DNA of 64,000 nucleotides from Monarcha castaneiventris obscurior (GCA_026261815.1 JAMPIT010000434.1:11715001-11779000); one strand, 5' to 3'; positions 23,926-35,960 are shown, counted from the first letter of the stretch. A program made the numbers and translations. The notes: generated by a model not told the origin, from the sequence alone.

Positions 23926-26900
23926 TCCACCCCTGCTGCAGGGCTTTCTCTCCAGCACCCAGCCGAGCACAGGCTCTGGGGAGGCTGGAAGCGTCTCCAG
24001 CACAGCGAGCACAGTCCTTGCCCTCAATAGTCGCTGTTCTGAGGACAGGAACAGGGAGAGAGAACTGGGCCAGTGAATACTCGGTCCTAGATCAAGCTCA
24101 GCCTTGCAAGTCCTGAGGAGGAGCTGGAATTTTAGGGTTAAGCTTGATCTGTGATCTGCAGTCCCATTGCTGCAGGTGCCATATGGAAGAGACAAGGAGG
24201 CTGCAGCTGACCTTGCTGCAGCTTTGGGACACTGGGGACGCTTTGCAGACACACATACTGAGCTTTGCAGTCCCTGCTGTTCCAAGCACTTCAGGTGCTC
24301 ACACTGTTTTCTTAAAAGGTTTAAAAAAAAAAAAAAACAACCAAAATTTCAGAAGGAAAACAAGAGATGGAGCAGCTGGATCACACTTAAATAAGTGTCT
24401 TGCAGGGTCCTTTCACCCATGGGTACTTCCTGTGTCTCTGTGGATTAACCTGTGTTCAGCCTTCAGAGTTTTTACCCTGCTCAAGCCTTGGAAGCTGCGT
24501 GGAGCATCCCCTGAGGATGCCCTGCCACCTTCTGTGCCTGTGAATTAACAATGTTTTGGGAGTCGGCAGTGAGAGTATTGGCCTGAGGATTCCTCGCTGC
24601 TATTCCTGGCTGTGGGAGCCGCAGTTGGATACTGTGGATAGCTGGCACAGATAATTAGAACAGCATTTAGTGTGGCTTGTCCTTGGAGGCAGCAGCTCGA
24701 GATGGAAAATCCTCCAGCACTGGAGGCAGGGGTGGAGTGATGAAATCCTAACACGTGCTGAGGTCACTGCAGGGGGACCCGGGGTCAGTTCGGGGTGGTT
24801 TTGGGTTTCTCAGCACTTGGTGTTTCCAGGAGTCCTGGGAAGCTGGTGCAGCTCCAGAGCTGAGCTTTGTGTTTGTCCTGTTGGAGGTCTGACTTGTCTC
24901 CCATTAAACATGAGAATGGGCAAGAATTTCCCCTCAAGTCCATGCCCTCAGTTAATTACAAGAGCTGTAAATAGCACAGCCACCTCAGTAGCAATGGGAG
25001 AACCAACTGGGGTGTGCTATTGGACAGCCAAGTTGGAATTTTTTGGAGTGGGAGGGATGAGCTGCCAGCCAGGCTTTCCCAAATCAACATTTGCACTGTG
25101 GCTTTCCTTTGAACAGAGCCACCTGGAGTGGGGGAAGGCATGGAATATCCCACCTGCTCTGGGAGTATAAGGAATTTGTTGGTTTGCTCATGTTTCACGT
25201 GGAGTTAGAGCTGGCAGGGCTGGAATTCTGCTGAGGGGCTGGAATTCTGCTCAGGTGAAATGGGTGCAGAGGCAAAACAGATCCCAGGCGTTCAGTGGAG
25301 AGCTGGGTCAGAGGATGCTCTTCCCATTCCCAGCTCCTACTGCCAGGAAAACCTTACAGCTATCACCAGGAATTAGGGAATGGCAGGGAAGGGGGAGCAG
25401 CTTCCAGTTTTCACTTTATTCTTAACAGGTGCCACGTTTTGTGCAGGAAAAGCTCAGCATTGCTGCATCTGCTGCATTCAGAGCATGCCAACACCACCTA
25501 ACAAACTGCTGCATCGCCCTCCTCATCCCCCCTTGAAAAAATTGCAGGTTAAGCAGCCAGTGAGCTTGCCTTAAAGCAGCCTGTAGCCAGCAGTGATATT
25601 TATTTTCTCTATTTGTTTTAAGCCTGTGAAGACTGTGGTTTCCTGCACACTGTCCTGATGGAGCCCTGACCAGCGAGCGTGCAATGCCCCCAGCCCTAAT
25701 GTGCCATTAATGATAGGTTAATGTAGAGTATAATGTTTTTTGGACTATGGGTTCATTACACTTCTGAGTGCAAGGTCCTTCTGCAGAGCGCCCAAGGTCC
25801 CATTGCATTATATCATGCAATAAAAATACCCTTTTCATATCACACACTAATAAACTGTATTTGAAATGCTGTCTAAGGGCACCGCCATTGTCTTGATAGG
25901 CTGTGTCTGCAACAGTTGGGATCTTTTTATTGTGGTTTTTGTGTTGTGCTGAGTTCAAAATTTTTAAATGGAATGCAGAATTTGTCTGTGCTGCTTGGTA
26001 TTAAATGGAGCACAGGCCTTCAGCTGCTCAGCCTGGGAGGGTTCCTGGAAAAATAGATGTGGAAAGGGTGGCACCATTGCAACCAAAGCAATGCCACTCA
26101 TTTCCCAACCTTCCGTGCATAAGCATGAGGAATTTTCTTGTCATTCCTAATTTGCTGCCCTCCCCAATCAACCTCTCACTGTGCCAGGGGAAAAAGTAGG
26201 AGGTGATGAGGGTTAGATCTGAGGTACTCCAGCAGTATCCCTGACCACCATTTGGGATTCAGGTTCCTGCCCTGTCCTCATCCCACTCATGTTCTGTGTC
26301 CCAGGAAACACCACTCTGTCATTTTTGGAGATTTCCAAGGAGATGGGTGGCTGACTGGCATTTCACATGGGAATGTGCTTTGTCACCATTCTAGGCCTGT
26401 TTCCTGGACCTTCAAACCAGTCTCACATAACACTCACTTCTTTTGTGCCTGGACAGTGCTCTGAAATCCCAAACATTGCTTGAGGGATTTCTTGAGTTAT
26501 TTATGGTCTGCCTGCCTTTGCCATCGGCCTAAACCTCCTTGGTGCTCTTCAAACACAAACGTTTTGTGGTCAGAGGATCCTGTTTATGGGAGGGGCTCTC
26601 CTGGAGCTTTGCTCTTCCCTGGATATATGTGAGAGGCAGTGTAAGCTGTTACCTGTGCTTCAGCCTGAGGAGCTGAAGGGGTTCAGGGAGCCCAGATTTG
26701 GGGCTGTGGGTGATCATGTTGTGTCCCAGGGGGAATTTCATCTCTGCTGGACAGTTCACCCCCCTGGAGCAGAGCTGCACGTGGGCACTCGGAGCTGGAG
26801 AAGGCCCACGGATCTGCAGCCCTGCCCAGGTGCCACGCAAAGTCTGTGGCAATAAGCTCAGGCTGGGTTATTATCAGGAACAAAGATTTTTTAGGCCAGA

Positions 26901-29620
26901 GGAGAAGGCCATGGAAGCAAATTGCTGAATTTTAGGGGTAGGTAAAATCACAGAACTTTTACCCTTGAATAATGGCGATTTAATTGACTGGGCTAAATGA
27001 TTGATGGCTGGTGAGCAATGGGTTGGAATTACCAGGGCTGTGTGTTCAGGGGGGCAGTGCCCTTTTAATTTGCTGTCAGATATTTAAATCATTCACATCC
27101 CCCTCTGCGAGGAGCTCCCCTGTGAAAGAGTTAACCTGTCTGGTGGGACACTGCAACTCGAGAAATGTACCCTTTATCAAGAGAACCAGATGAGACAAGT
27201 TCATTTAAAAAGCCTGGTTTGTCATTGTTTATCTAATTTTCGGGGTTGACACACAAAATTAGGCTGGCTGACACTCACTCGGGGCCAGCCCTGGCCCTGT
27301 CCTGCCTGACCTTTCCAGCTCCCAGCTCTGTGCACTCCAGCAGCCGCTTCCCACTGCCTGCAGGATTCCCAGTGCGTCCCACCGAGCCAGGCCAAGGCAC
27401 ACCAGTACCAGGCCAGTAAGAAAAACCTGTTTGGTGCTGGATTTTCAACCTGTTTCCTGCCTGCTGTGCTGATTTCCAGGTATTTTTAAGGCTGAATATT
27501 GAAAAATTGGGAAGGAGGTGGTTATTGCTTTGTTGAGAACATGTGTAGGACTCTGAGGAGATACGAAATACGTAGGGATGGGATCATGTGTCCCCAAAAA
27601 TAAAGCTGTGTGTGCCACACCAGGCAGTGTCACCTCACCAGGAACTGGTCCCTGCAACACAAAATGCATTTCAAGCTTCCCCACATTTACTTTTTCCTAT
27701 CCTTCCCTCGCAATAAATCCCTACAGGAATATTTAAGTACAGCAGGTTGCTGGGTTTGGGTGAGAACATATTGCTCACTCCTGAAGTCAGGGCTGGGACT
27801 TGTATTTGTGGCTGAGGCAGGCACCAGGATTTATTGACAGGGTCCAAACCGCTGGGGCTTTCACTGTCTCCTCTCTGAGGTGACAGCTCTGTCCTGCTGC
27901 ACCAGAGCTGCAGTGGTGCAGCTGCATTTCTGCTTTAGTGGTTCAGATTTTTATCCAGGTTTTTTCCCTTATTCTTCCTTCCCTCCCTGTCTCATCTCCC
28001 TGCCCCTCGTCTCCTCCATCCTTTTCAGAGGTGTCTCCAGTTTAAGGCACTGCTTTCTGAGATCCGTGTGCTTTGGGTAAGGGTTGCACTGCTCTGGGTG
28101 CCTGAAAAGGGGGCAGTGTGGGAGTAGGTGCTGAGTAATGACAAAATGTGGACAGCAGGGCTGAGTTTACAGAGAGGTTTCTAAGAGAGAGGAAACCGCT
28201 GCAGCCGCAGTGCTGGAGACCTTGGAGGAAAACTTAAATAATTCCCTGAGACATTTTTGGGAGCTGAGCCAAGTGCAAGTCCCTCTTCTGTAGTTTGTGC
28301 TGATTTTCACTCCAAATCTTGCTGCAAACAGGCCAAGGCCAGGTTTGATGGACTCCTGCATTATCCCCAGCTCTGTGTGGGTCTTTGATAAATGTTTTTA
28401 TTGCAGTTGCAGGTGCTGCTGAGTGAGGTCAGGTATTAAAAGCAGCAAAGGGGGTTTGGAAGTAGCTTTTGGCACAGGCCATCCATGAGCACTGGACATC
28501 TTGGGCCACTTGTGTCCTCCTTGTTTTCAGTGCCTGACCTGAAAATGCTGCAGGTTGTGCCCCGAGATGTGCAAAGGTGGGTCCTACTGAGCTTTGGTGG
28601 AAATCTCTGTTCTCCCATTCCCAATTTAAAATCAACCACCAGATTCTGAAAAACGGCTTCTAGTAAAAACATCCCTTCATCCTGAGAAAAATCCTCACTG
28701 GAGCAGGATGGTCTAAAAATACGGGAAATCTGAAGAGTAGTTTGAAGTTACACTTACTCCTAGGGAGAAAAGTGTGGAAGCCCCCCGGTTTTGGTGGAAT
28801 ATCCTCACAAAACAAAGCAAACAGGGTGAGCAGTGTGGACAGCTGAGGTTTCATAGCTGAAATTTCATTTGCAGCAGCTTAAATGCAGGGATATCCTGGC
28901 TGTGGGATGGCTCTGGCTGCGGGGGTCTCTCCATCCTAAAGGAGATTTGTGGAGAAGGGACTGGCTGGAATAGCTGGGTTTAATTGCCCCCATGTGCCTG
29001 CTCTGCCCTGTCTGTGCCTCCTGATTGTTCTCCTCTCTGGTGTCCTTAGCTGTTCTGTTTAGGGCTGTGTTGGAGATAAAAGCATTTACCTTATTCCTGC
29101 AATTTTCCACCCAAAAACACCCCAGTGCTGGGCAAAACACCTTGTCCTGTCACTTCCTGCTTTGGCCAAAGTCCCTGTGCAGCTCTTCCGGATCTCCTGT
29201 AGGCCCTGGAAGGTCAGTGCACAAGAAGGATGCACGGGGCACTGTTAAAGAGAGGAATTTTAGGACATCACACACCTTTACAAGCAGAGGAGCAGATTAA
29301 TTGGGGGTTTTTTGCGGTATCATTTTACCCAAACACCATTCAGCAACTGCACAGCTGTCCTGGAAAGGGGCTGGGTCAAAACACAACGAGAAAATGGAGT
29401 CTCAACAAAAAGGAATGAGCATTTCCAGGGAGTGCTGGGCCGAGGCCTCCGTGAGGAGTCTGGGCTGCCTCCCCCTGCTCGGAGCAGGCCGTGTGGGTGA
29501 CAGGTTTGAATCAGTGCTTTGCTGCATTTTTATGGCTGTAACCACGGGATGCTCCAGTGCATTTTTCTTTGCAGAAGGGCTGTGTTTGTCCTGGCTAACC
29601 CTGCCTGTCCCCCTTCGCAG

Positions 29621-29722
29621 GGCCACCCCTTCATTGTGCAGTACAACGACGGCAACGCCGAGGTCGTGTCCATGTGGGTGTGCAGGATGCTGGAGGAGCG
29701 GCGGTCCCAGGGACCACAGTGA
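29621..29722 (+). CDS. MAP2K5: MAP2K5 (MEK5) last coding exon and stop
   Basis: After a CCCTTCGCAG acceptor the exon reads GHPFIVQYNDGNAEVVSMWV, then CRMLEERRSQGPQ and TGA (29720-29722). This is the end of the kinase domain (GHPFI, the last helix) plus the short MEK5-specific tail, in which a VVSMWVCR..LEERRSQ motif is characteristic of vertebrate MEK5. The three exons together encode 69 C-terminal residues; the whole human protein is about 448 aa. The tail seems to have one Q fewer than the mammalian QQGP end, judged from memory. The identification rests on direct sequence recognition, correct splice phase and synteny with SKOR1 and PIAS1. Confidence 0.96.
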   Translation, partial: GHPFIVQYNDGNAEVVSMWVCRMLEERRSQGPQ

Positions 29723-30352
29723 GCTCCTGAGAGCTCCTCCTGGACCAGGATCACCAGCCTTGGACTCACAGTTCATCCAGATCATGTTTTACTCCGAATA
29801 TTCTCTAGAAGCATCAACAAAATCAGGATACTTTTTGGCCGCCTTTTCACATTAAGGAATTTTATTCCCACATTTCTTTTGTTGCTGAGCAATTTCCAGA
29901 TTATCTTCAGTTATACTGTACACAGCCTTAAAGCAAGTATTTTATATCTCTATTTTTGGGTTACTGAATGTACTATTTCCTGACTCCAGAGTATTTTTTA
30001 GCTGCTGCTCCTGTCCGAGTGGCACTCCGAGTGTCCAGAGGGTTTCCTGAGGAGTTGGTGGTTGTCTCTGAGTGCGGGCAGCCACAAAATACTGGGTTTA
30101 AGTGTAAAACAAAAGCAAACAAAGACAGAGAAATATCTGGGCTTGCCCACCCTGTGAGGAGGTGAGGGGTGTTGGGGGGTCAGCATCACACCAGTAAATG
30201 ACTGGGAGTGCCCCTCTCTGCTCCCAGTGCCAGCTGCTGAGGATCAGGATTGCTGGGAGGGTCAAACATGAGCATCCATGGTCAGGCTCTGCAGGCCGAT
30301 CTGCATCGGAAAGGGTTTGCTGAGGTGGAAAGGTGAGGTGAAAGAGGGCTTT

Positions 30353-30746
30353 GCTCTGGAGCCAGGCTGGGAGAGCTGGGAATGTTCACCTGGAGAAGGG
30401 AAGGATCCAAGGAGAGTTCAGAGCCCCTTCCAGGGCCTAAAGGAGCTCCAGGAGAGCTGGAGAGGGACTGGGGACAAGGGATGGAGGGACAGGACACAGG
30501 GAATGGCTTCCCACTGCCAGAGAGCAGGGATGGATGGGATATTGGGAATAATCCTTCCCTGGGAGGATGGGGAGGCCCTAAATGCCCAGAGAAGCTGTGG
30601 CTGCCCCTGGATCACTGGAATGTTCCAGGCCAGGTTGGACGGGGCTTGGAGCTGCCTGGGATAGTGGAAGGTGTCCCTGCCATGGCAGGGGCTGGAATGG
30701 GATGGGCTTTTAAGGCCCCTTCCAAACCATTCTGGATTCCATGATT
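30353..30746 (+). mobile_element. CR1 LINE 3' end, about 395 bp
   Basis: The copy runs from the 'ctgggagagctgggaatgtt' region through ttcacctggagaaggg, 'gggaatggcttcccactgcc', 'agaagctgtggctgcccctg' and 'ggtgtccctgccatggcagg' to the terminal 'ccatgattctcc'. It is a relatively young-looking copy of the type I associate with songbird CR1. It sits in the probable MAP2K5 3' UTR or just beyond it. Confidence 0.93.
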
Positions 30747-31246
30747 CTCCTGAACAGGGAGTAGGTGCCACTGGAGGATCCCTGCAGGAGCTGTGGCCTC
30801 TGGCTGCAGAGGGAGAGCAGCCCCTGGAATCTGCAGGGAGCAGCAGCAGTGGTGGGGTGAGATCCTCCCGAGGAAGCCAAGGGCCACAGCTCCTGCTTGA
30901 GCAGCATCCCCTGGGACTGTGGGGGCAGAGGGCCAGCACAGAGGGACCCTCATGTCCCAGGAATGGCTGCAGGGTTTTCCTTATTGTCCCAGCAGCTCCT
31001 GGCTTGCCTGGAAGCCTCTTGCCTTGCTCAGCTCTACCTTGATCCATGATTTTCATCCCATGGAGTCAATGCAGGGTGGCTGCAGCTGGGCCAAGCACGA
31101 GCTCCAGGTTTGCTGTTCCGGGAATCATTTCAATGTCTCTGCTGGGTGTTCCTGGCTCCTGCAATTCCTGTGGATGTTTCCACAGCAGACCAACACAGAT
31201 CGAATCAGTTCTTGTGTTAAGATGCTTATTAAAAGGAAAAAAACCC

Positions 31247-31252
31247 AATAAA
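31247..31252 (+). terminator. MAP2K5: Candidate poly(A) signal AATAAA, MAP2K5
   Basis: This AATAAA hexamer lies 1.5 kb downstream of the MAP2K5 stop codon. A second AATAAA lies at 31334-31339. Assignment is by position only. Confidence 0.35.
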
Positions 31253-31359
31253 ACACAGATGTGAGAGGCAGGTTTGGAGTGAGTGAGCTGGGTGGGAGGA
31301 GGTGGGGATTTGTTTGCTTGTCTTTGCATTAGAAATAAACTTTTGCTAAGAAAAAAATG

Positions 31360-34300
31360 ACTCGGGTAGTTTATTTTATAACTGCAGCTTAAACCCCCCC
31401 ACAGCTGAGTGAAATATTCCTCCCGAACCACTGCAAATCCTAAATGTTATTCTGGAAGCAGCCTGGAAAAGACTTTGTTTCCTTCCTTGGAGGGATCGTT
31501 TGTCTTCTTTTGAAGTGTAGAGGTTGCAGGCATGAACTTACAGACTAAAGTTTGTCTTAATTGCTCTGATGTCACAACCTCGCTGGCAGATAACAGCGCA
31601 ATGAATGAGCCAACAGCCCCCGTTCCTCCAGGTCCTTCTGCTAAAGTGAGACAAATTCCCTCCCTGTGAGCCAGCCACGGCATCGGCGGCGCTGCCATTT
31701 ATTCATCCCTAACCGTTCGCCTTGGCTTTCCCTGGATAAAAGGGCTCTCTCTCGGATTCACATTGAAACTCGGCAATCCCAAGGGTTTTCCTCCTGCTCC
31801 TCCTGGCAGGGAGATCTGGAGGGGAAGACTCACCCTGGAAATCTGTCTGGGATGGAGCTGATGGAGCTGGGAAGAATCTCCTGGCTAAGGTGCTGCCAGA
31901 GTTATCATTCACTCGCTGGTTCATCAGTGTAATCGGTCAGGGAACTTTGGGGCCTCCGTCACCTTTTCTCTCCCAAATCCTTGGATTCAGTGCAGCCAGG
32001 GATCTGCTCGTCTGCCCCACTCCCAGCAGCACGTTTGGGGGGGAATAGGACTGGATGAGAGAGCAGAGGAGGGAAGTTTGGGATTAACCAGCTCCTCTCA
32101 GCCTTGCTGGCATTCCCAGCTGAGCAGCAGCGAGCTTGGACCTTCCCAAACCACCACCTCGTGCTTGGATACGGGGTCTGGGGGTGCTTTGTCCCACGGG
32201 AGGTGTGGACCCCAATTCCTGCCACCCCCCATCAGCACCGAGGGGCACAGGGGAGGGGGCGGGGGCGGTAAATTGGGCCAGGGTTTAGCTCTGCTGGGTG
32301 GGGTCTGTACCCAGCCCAGGTTTGTGGGATCCCGGTGAGCCCGGCATGGGGCACCTCAACAGGGCAGGGACCCCCAAACCTGCCTGAAGGGATCCCCTTT
32401 GGGGCTGAGGAAATCCTGTCTCAGTGCGCTCAGAGATGACTTTGAGGTGACCAAGACAGGAAACGTGCCCCAGGCTCTGCCTTAGGTGCAACGCCATCGT
32501 GTCCCCAGAATCTCCAGGGAGGGGAATGAACCCCCAGAGAGATTTTCCAGGCAGGGCTGGAAGCGCTGGGTGCCGGGAGGGGGCTCAGCAGTGCTGCTCT
32601 CCACGCAGGCAGGAGCTGGCCCGGGGCTGGGGCTGCCTGGGGACGCTTCCCCTCTCTCCTCTTTCCTGCTGCGATGTTTTGGGGTCTGAATCGGGGCATT
32701 TCTTGGCTGGAAAGGTTGCAGGAAATGCAGCGATGTTCCACCCTACAGCTGAGTGCTGCTCGGAAGATGGCATCAGGGGTGTGTAACGAACACTTCAACT
32801 CAGCAGAGGATCCTACAGCTGCAGAGCAGCCCCCCCATCCCACTCCTCACCCCAGCAGCTCACTTAGGGCTCCCCCAGCAGCCCCACACCAGTCTCACCT
32901 CTCTGTCTCCCCTCCTATAACCTCATGGGATGATTCCCAAGGGAGTGGGGATGTGGGAAAAGCGGATTATGTCCCGTCTGTGCCAAAACTTCCAACATTT
33001 CCCACATTTCCCTTTCCCACTGCCAGGCAAAGCTCCTGTGAGAAGAGCTCGTGGAAGTTTGCCTTTAAACTCAGCACAGAATTGGCAAATATTTTGTTTC
33101 CCGTATCCCGGGGCCAAACCCCGCTGTCAGCATTCCAAAGGCAAAGCGTCCGTCTTTGTTTTCCGAAGAACAGCCTGAAAGGCCGGAGCTGTCAGGGGTC
33201 CTTTACCTGTGCCCGTCCCTCGGCTGAACGCCGGCAATGCGATCGCGTTAATAACGGAGCAATCACCACAAACAGCCCTTGGGAGCTTCATCTGATCCCT
33301 CGGATACCCGAGAGGAAAAGCAAACGGGAGGATCGAAGCTGGGCGTGTTTTCCTGACTCCCGGAGCTGCGTGCTCCTGCAGGGAAAGTTCACCTGGAGGC
33401 ATCCGTGGAAAAGGGATGGGCCACGGGAGGTGGTGATGCAGGGACCGTGTGGGCAACACATGAAGCAAAACCTGGGAATCTGGGGCTTTTCTGGAATAAA
33501 AAGCTCCTGCAGGGAGCAAAATCCGCTGGTGGAGAGCGGAGGCTCTGGGAGAGCTACGGGAGAAGCTGCTCCGTGGTGCCAGCGGGGCTTCGGCTGGGGG
33601 CGAGCAGGGGGCGATGCCACCGCAGCGGGCACTGGCCCCGCTCGGCTTCGTGGCTCCCTCTGCGCTCCCTCTGCCCAGCTCTGCCCCCGGGCAGGACAAT
33701 CTAGGAGCCGTCACATCCCAGGAGCTGCTGCTGGGCCGCCCCGGGAGCCGCAGCCTCGGCTGGGGAGGGACAGGAGGGCAGAGGCAGGTCAGGGACTGTC
33801 CCCGGTCGTGGCTCCGCTCCGCGGGGGCTGTCGGTGGCTGCTCCCGGGGGCCAGGGGCACACGCACAGAACCCATTCGGCCTCTTTGGGCAGGGAACAGG
33901 AGCAGCAAATCCCATCTCCAGGGTGCTCCAGGGGCCCCAGGCTGCTCAGCTCCGTGCAGGGGCTCCTGGTCGCACTGCCGTTGGGATGTGGCACCCGCAG
34001 AGATAAACACCGAGATAAACTCGGGGACACCCGCGGGGGACCCGTCCTTGCCCAGCTGCCACGGGCCGGCCCATGAGGGAACAAACACATCCCGGCTGTC
34101 CCCAGCTCCTGCAGGGGATCCAGCTGTGGGCCCTCAGCCTCTCCAGAGGTGCCCCTCTGCAGCCCTGGCAGGGTATTTATGGGTGACTCTGCCCGGCAGA
34201 ACCAGGCAGGGACCGGCCCGAGCTCCAGGTGCTGCAGCTGGGTGGGAGCAATGTCCCTGCGGTGACAGCCAGGCCTGGGGGCAGAGGGGCTCTCCTGGGA

Positions 34301-34554
34301 AGGAGCTGGAGCCCATGGAATGATGCTGAGATCCTGAGCTGTAACCGATATTTCAGGATAACTCACCTTCAGCATCCGCGGGGGGGCCCACAGGCACGGT
34401 GGGGCAGAAATCTGGAGCTATGGAGGGGATCCCCTGAACTTTGTGGCCTCCTCCTGCTCCCCCAGCTCACCAGCCTGGACTGGGAAAACCTAACGGGGGA
34501 AAGGAAATTTTAAAATCTCCAATTACAGTATTTGGTCACATCGAATAGAAGAAG
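31360..34554. other. Intergenic DNA between MAP2K5 and SKOR1
   Basis: Moderately to strongly GC-rich, with no recognised gene or transposon. It contains an uninterrupted + strand frame of 549 codons (32674-34323) with no recognisable domain, covered separately under findings, and overlapping minus-strand frames. GC rises towards the SKOR1 CpG-island domain. Confidence 0.6.
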
Positions 34555-34670
34555 GTTGTGCAGGCTGCTCTAGTGGAAGGTGTCCCTGCCCATGGAGGTG
34601 GGGTTGGAACGAGAGGAGCTTTAAGGTCTCTCCTAACTCAAAGCAGCCACAGCGAGTCTGTGATCCTGTG
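34555..34670 (+). mobile_element. CR1 LINE 3' end fragment
   Basis: 'caggctgctctagtggaagg', 'tgtccctgcccatggaggtg' and 'gagctttaaggtctctccta' are followed by 'tctgtgatcctgtg'. It is the last CR1 before the SKOR1 domain; the next recognised CR1 is at 44460. Confidence 0.85.
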
Positions 34671-34755
34671 CCTTTCCCGTCGGGGAGCTGCAGCCGGCGC
34701 GGCTGCCGAGGAGCTGCGCTGACCCGGGGCTGCGTTACCTTCAGCACAGGGTACG

Positions 34756-34796
34756 TCCATAAACCACACGTGTGCGCTCAGGACAGGATTTATGGA
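34756..34796. promoter_or_regulatory. Palindromic E-box flanked by inverted TTTATGGA/TCCATAAA
   Basis: CACACGTGTG (34765-34774) is a perfect palindrome around a CACGTG E-box. It lies between TCCATAAA (34756-34763) and TTTATGGA (34789-34796), inverted copies of a caudal/posterior-HOX-like core. The element is about 3.5 kb upstream of the inferred SKOR1 exon 1. Regulatory role is inferred. Confidence 0.35.
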
Positions 34797-35659
34797 TTGA
34801 GCCTTCCTGGCTCCCGGAGCGGCGGCCGCCTCCCGGTCCCCCGCTGCGGCTGCTGCCGGCGCCGGGCCCGCGGTGCAAGTTCAAGGTTTGTCAGAGCCGG
34901 GGAGCCCGGGAGGTGTTTAATGGCAAATGGATGTCTGGGGCTTTTATGGGCAGCAGGAGGAGGAAAACTTCCCCGCAGCCGCGGCAGAGCTGCCGGGCCC
35001 ACACGCAGGTGAGTGCGGGTCCACCCCGGACGGAGCCCGGCTGGCCCCGGCGCGGGAGGGAATCGCTGCCCTCGGCTCGTCCCGCTCCATCCCTGCGAAG
35101 GTGTTCGGTTTAGCCTGATCAATAAAGTCGTGTCTATCGATCCCGCACGCCGCGTTCCTCCGCAGCCCCACGGCCGCTCCGGCCCAGGGAATCGGGAAGG
35201 TTTCGAGCCGCAGGGACGGTGCGGGGAGGGTTTGGGTGGCCAGAGGGGTGAGGGGCAGGGGCCAAGGCGGCAGCAGCTGCGAGGGTCGGACAGCGGGGGG
35301 GACCTGAGGCAGACTGGGGAGAGCCGGGGGTTGTGGTGTGGGGATGGAGGGTGTGAGGGGCCGAGGGGGTGTCATGGGGTGCACAGAGGGGGGAATGGTG
35401 GGAGGGGTGGTGGCAGTGGAAAAGGGGGGGCACGGCGGGACAGGCGGGCGCACAGAGAAGGTGCATCGGGGTTTTGGTCAGGTGTGCCCAGCCCTAGGAA
35501 GGGATCCCGGGGCGCACCGAGAGGAACCCCCAGGCTCCCCGGGGATCGCAGGGCAGGAGCCCCCCACGGTCCCGGCGCTCCCCCCGCCCGCGGGGCCTCA
35601 GCAGCCGGGTCAGGCCGAGTGTGCCCGGCCTGCAGAGAGCCGCCGCCCGCTCCCTTTGT

Positions 35660-35960
35660 CAATGTCCAGTAATTAAAATGTCACCGTTTAATTTTCAGGC
35701 CTCTCGGAGCAATCTTTTCCTAATAAAGAGTCTAATCGAAACGCTCCTTCCCCCGCCTCGGCGGGCAGGGCCGCGGAAGAGGCTGCGGAGGTGCAGAGCC
35801 GCCGCGGATCGATGGAAAGAAGCCCGGATTGATCGGCCTCTAAAATTAAATTTATTGGGGTCATGGTTTTATATGGTGCTGATACAACTGTTAAATGGGG
35901 AACATTCATTTCCAATAGGAGGCGTTTATTAAACTTCCACTGAATTAGACCGCCGTGATT
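35660..35960. promoter_or_regulatory. AT-rich candidate regulatory block upstream of SKOR1
   Basis: Embedded in GC-rich DNA, it contains 'agtaattaaaatgtcaccg', 'gtttaattttcagg', 'cctaataaagagtctaatcg', 'aaaattaaatttattgggg' and 'gcgtttattaaacttcc'. No repeat was recognised. Such AT islands inside CpG-rich developmental promoters are commonly conserved enhancers; no alignment was possible. Confidence 0.4.

Larger units (their letters stand above)
13238..29620 (+). other. MAP2K5: MAP2K5 last intron, 16.4 kb, candidate regulatory intron
   Basis: The intron is bounded by a GTAAGTG donor and a TTCGCAG acceptor. Only three CR1 fragments were recognised (15117, 18398, 23797). Long AT-rich single-copy stretches (13.5-15.1, 15.9-17.7, 19.6-20.7 and 22.8-23.6 kb) carry many TAAT/ATTA cores and a TGATTGACAG PBX-MEIS-type site at 19945. 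No coding exon was found. The intron may host distal enhancers for SKOR1, which is inference from the human locus and motif content. Confidence 0.7.
29723..31360 (+). other. MAP2K5: Probable MAP2K5 3' UTR and polyadenylation region
   Basis: The sequence after the stop codon is AT-rich to about 30000 and carries no further coding exon. No canonical AATAAA is seen in the first 500 bp. The first clear ones are at 31247-31252 and 31334-31339, the second followed by a TTTATTTT tract. If either is used, the 3' UTR is about 1.5-1.6 kb and contains the CR1 copy at 30353-30746. An earlier noncanonical signal is equally possible. The 3' end is therefore uncertain. Confidence 0.4.

Noticed and set aside
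23596..24285. 229-codon minus-strand open frame
   Set aside because: Overlaps an inserted CR1 end and has no recognisable domain.
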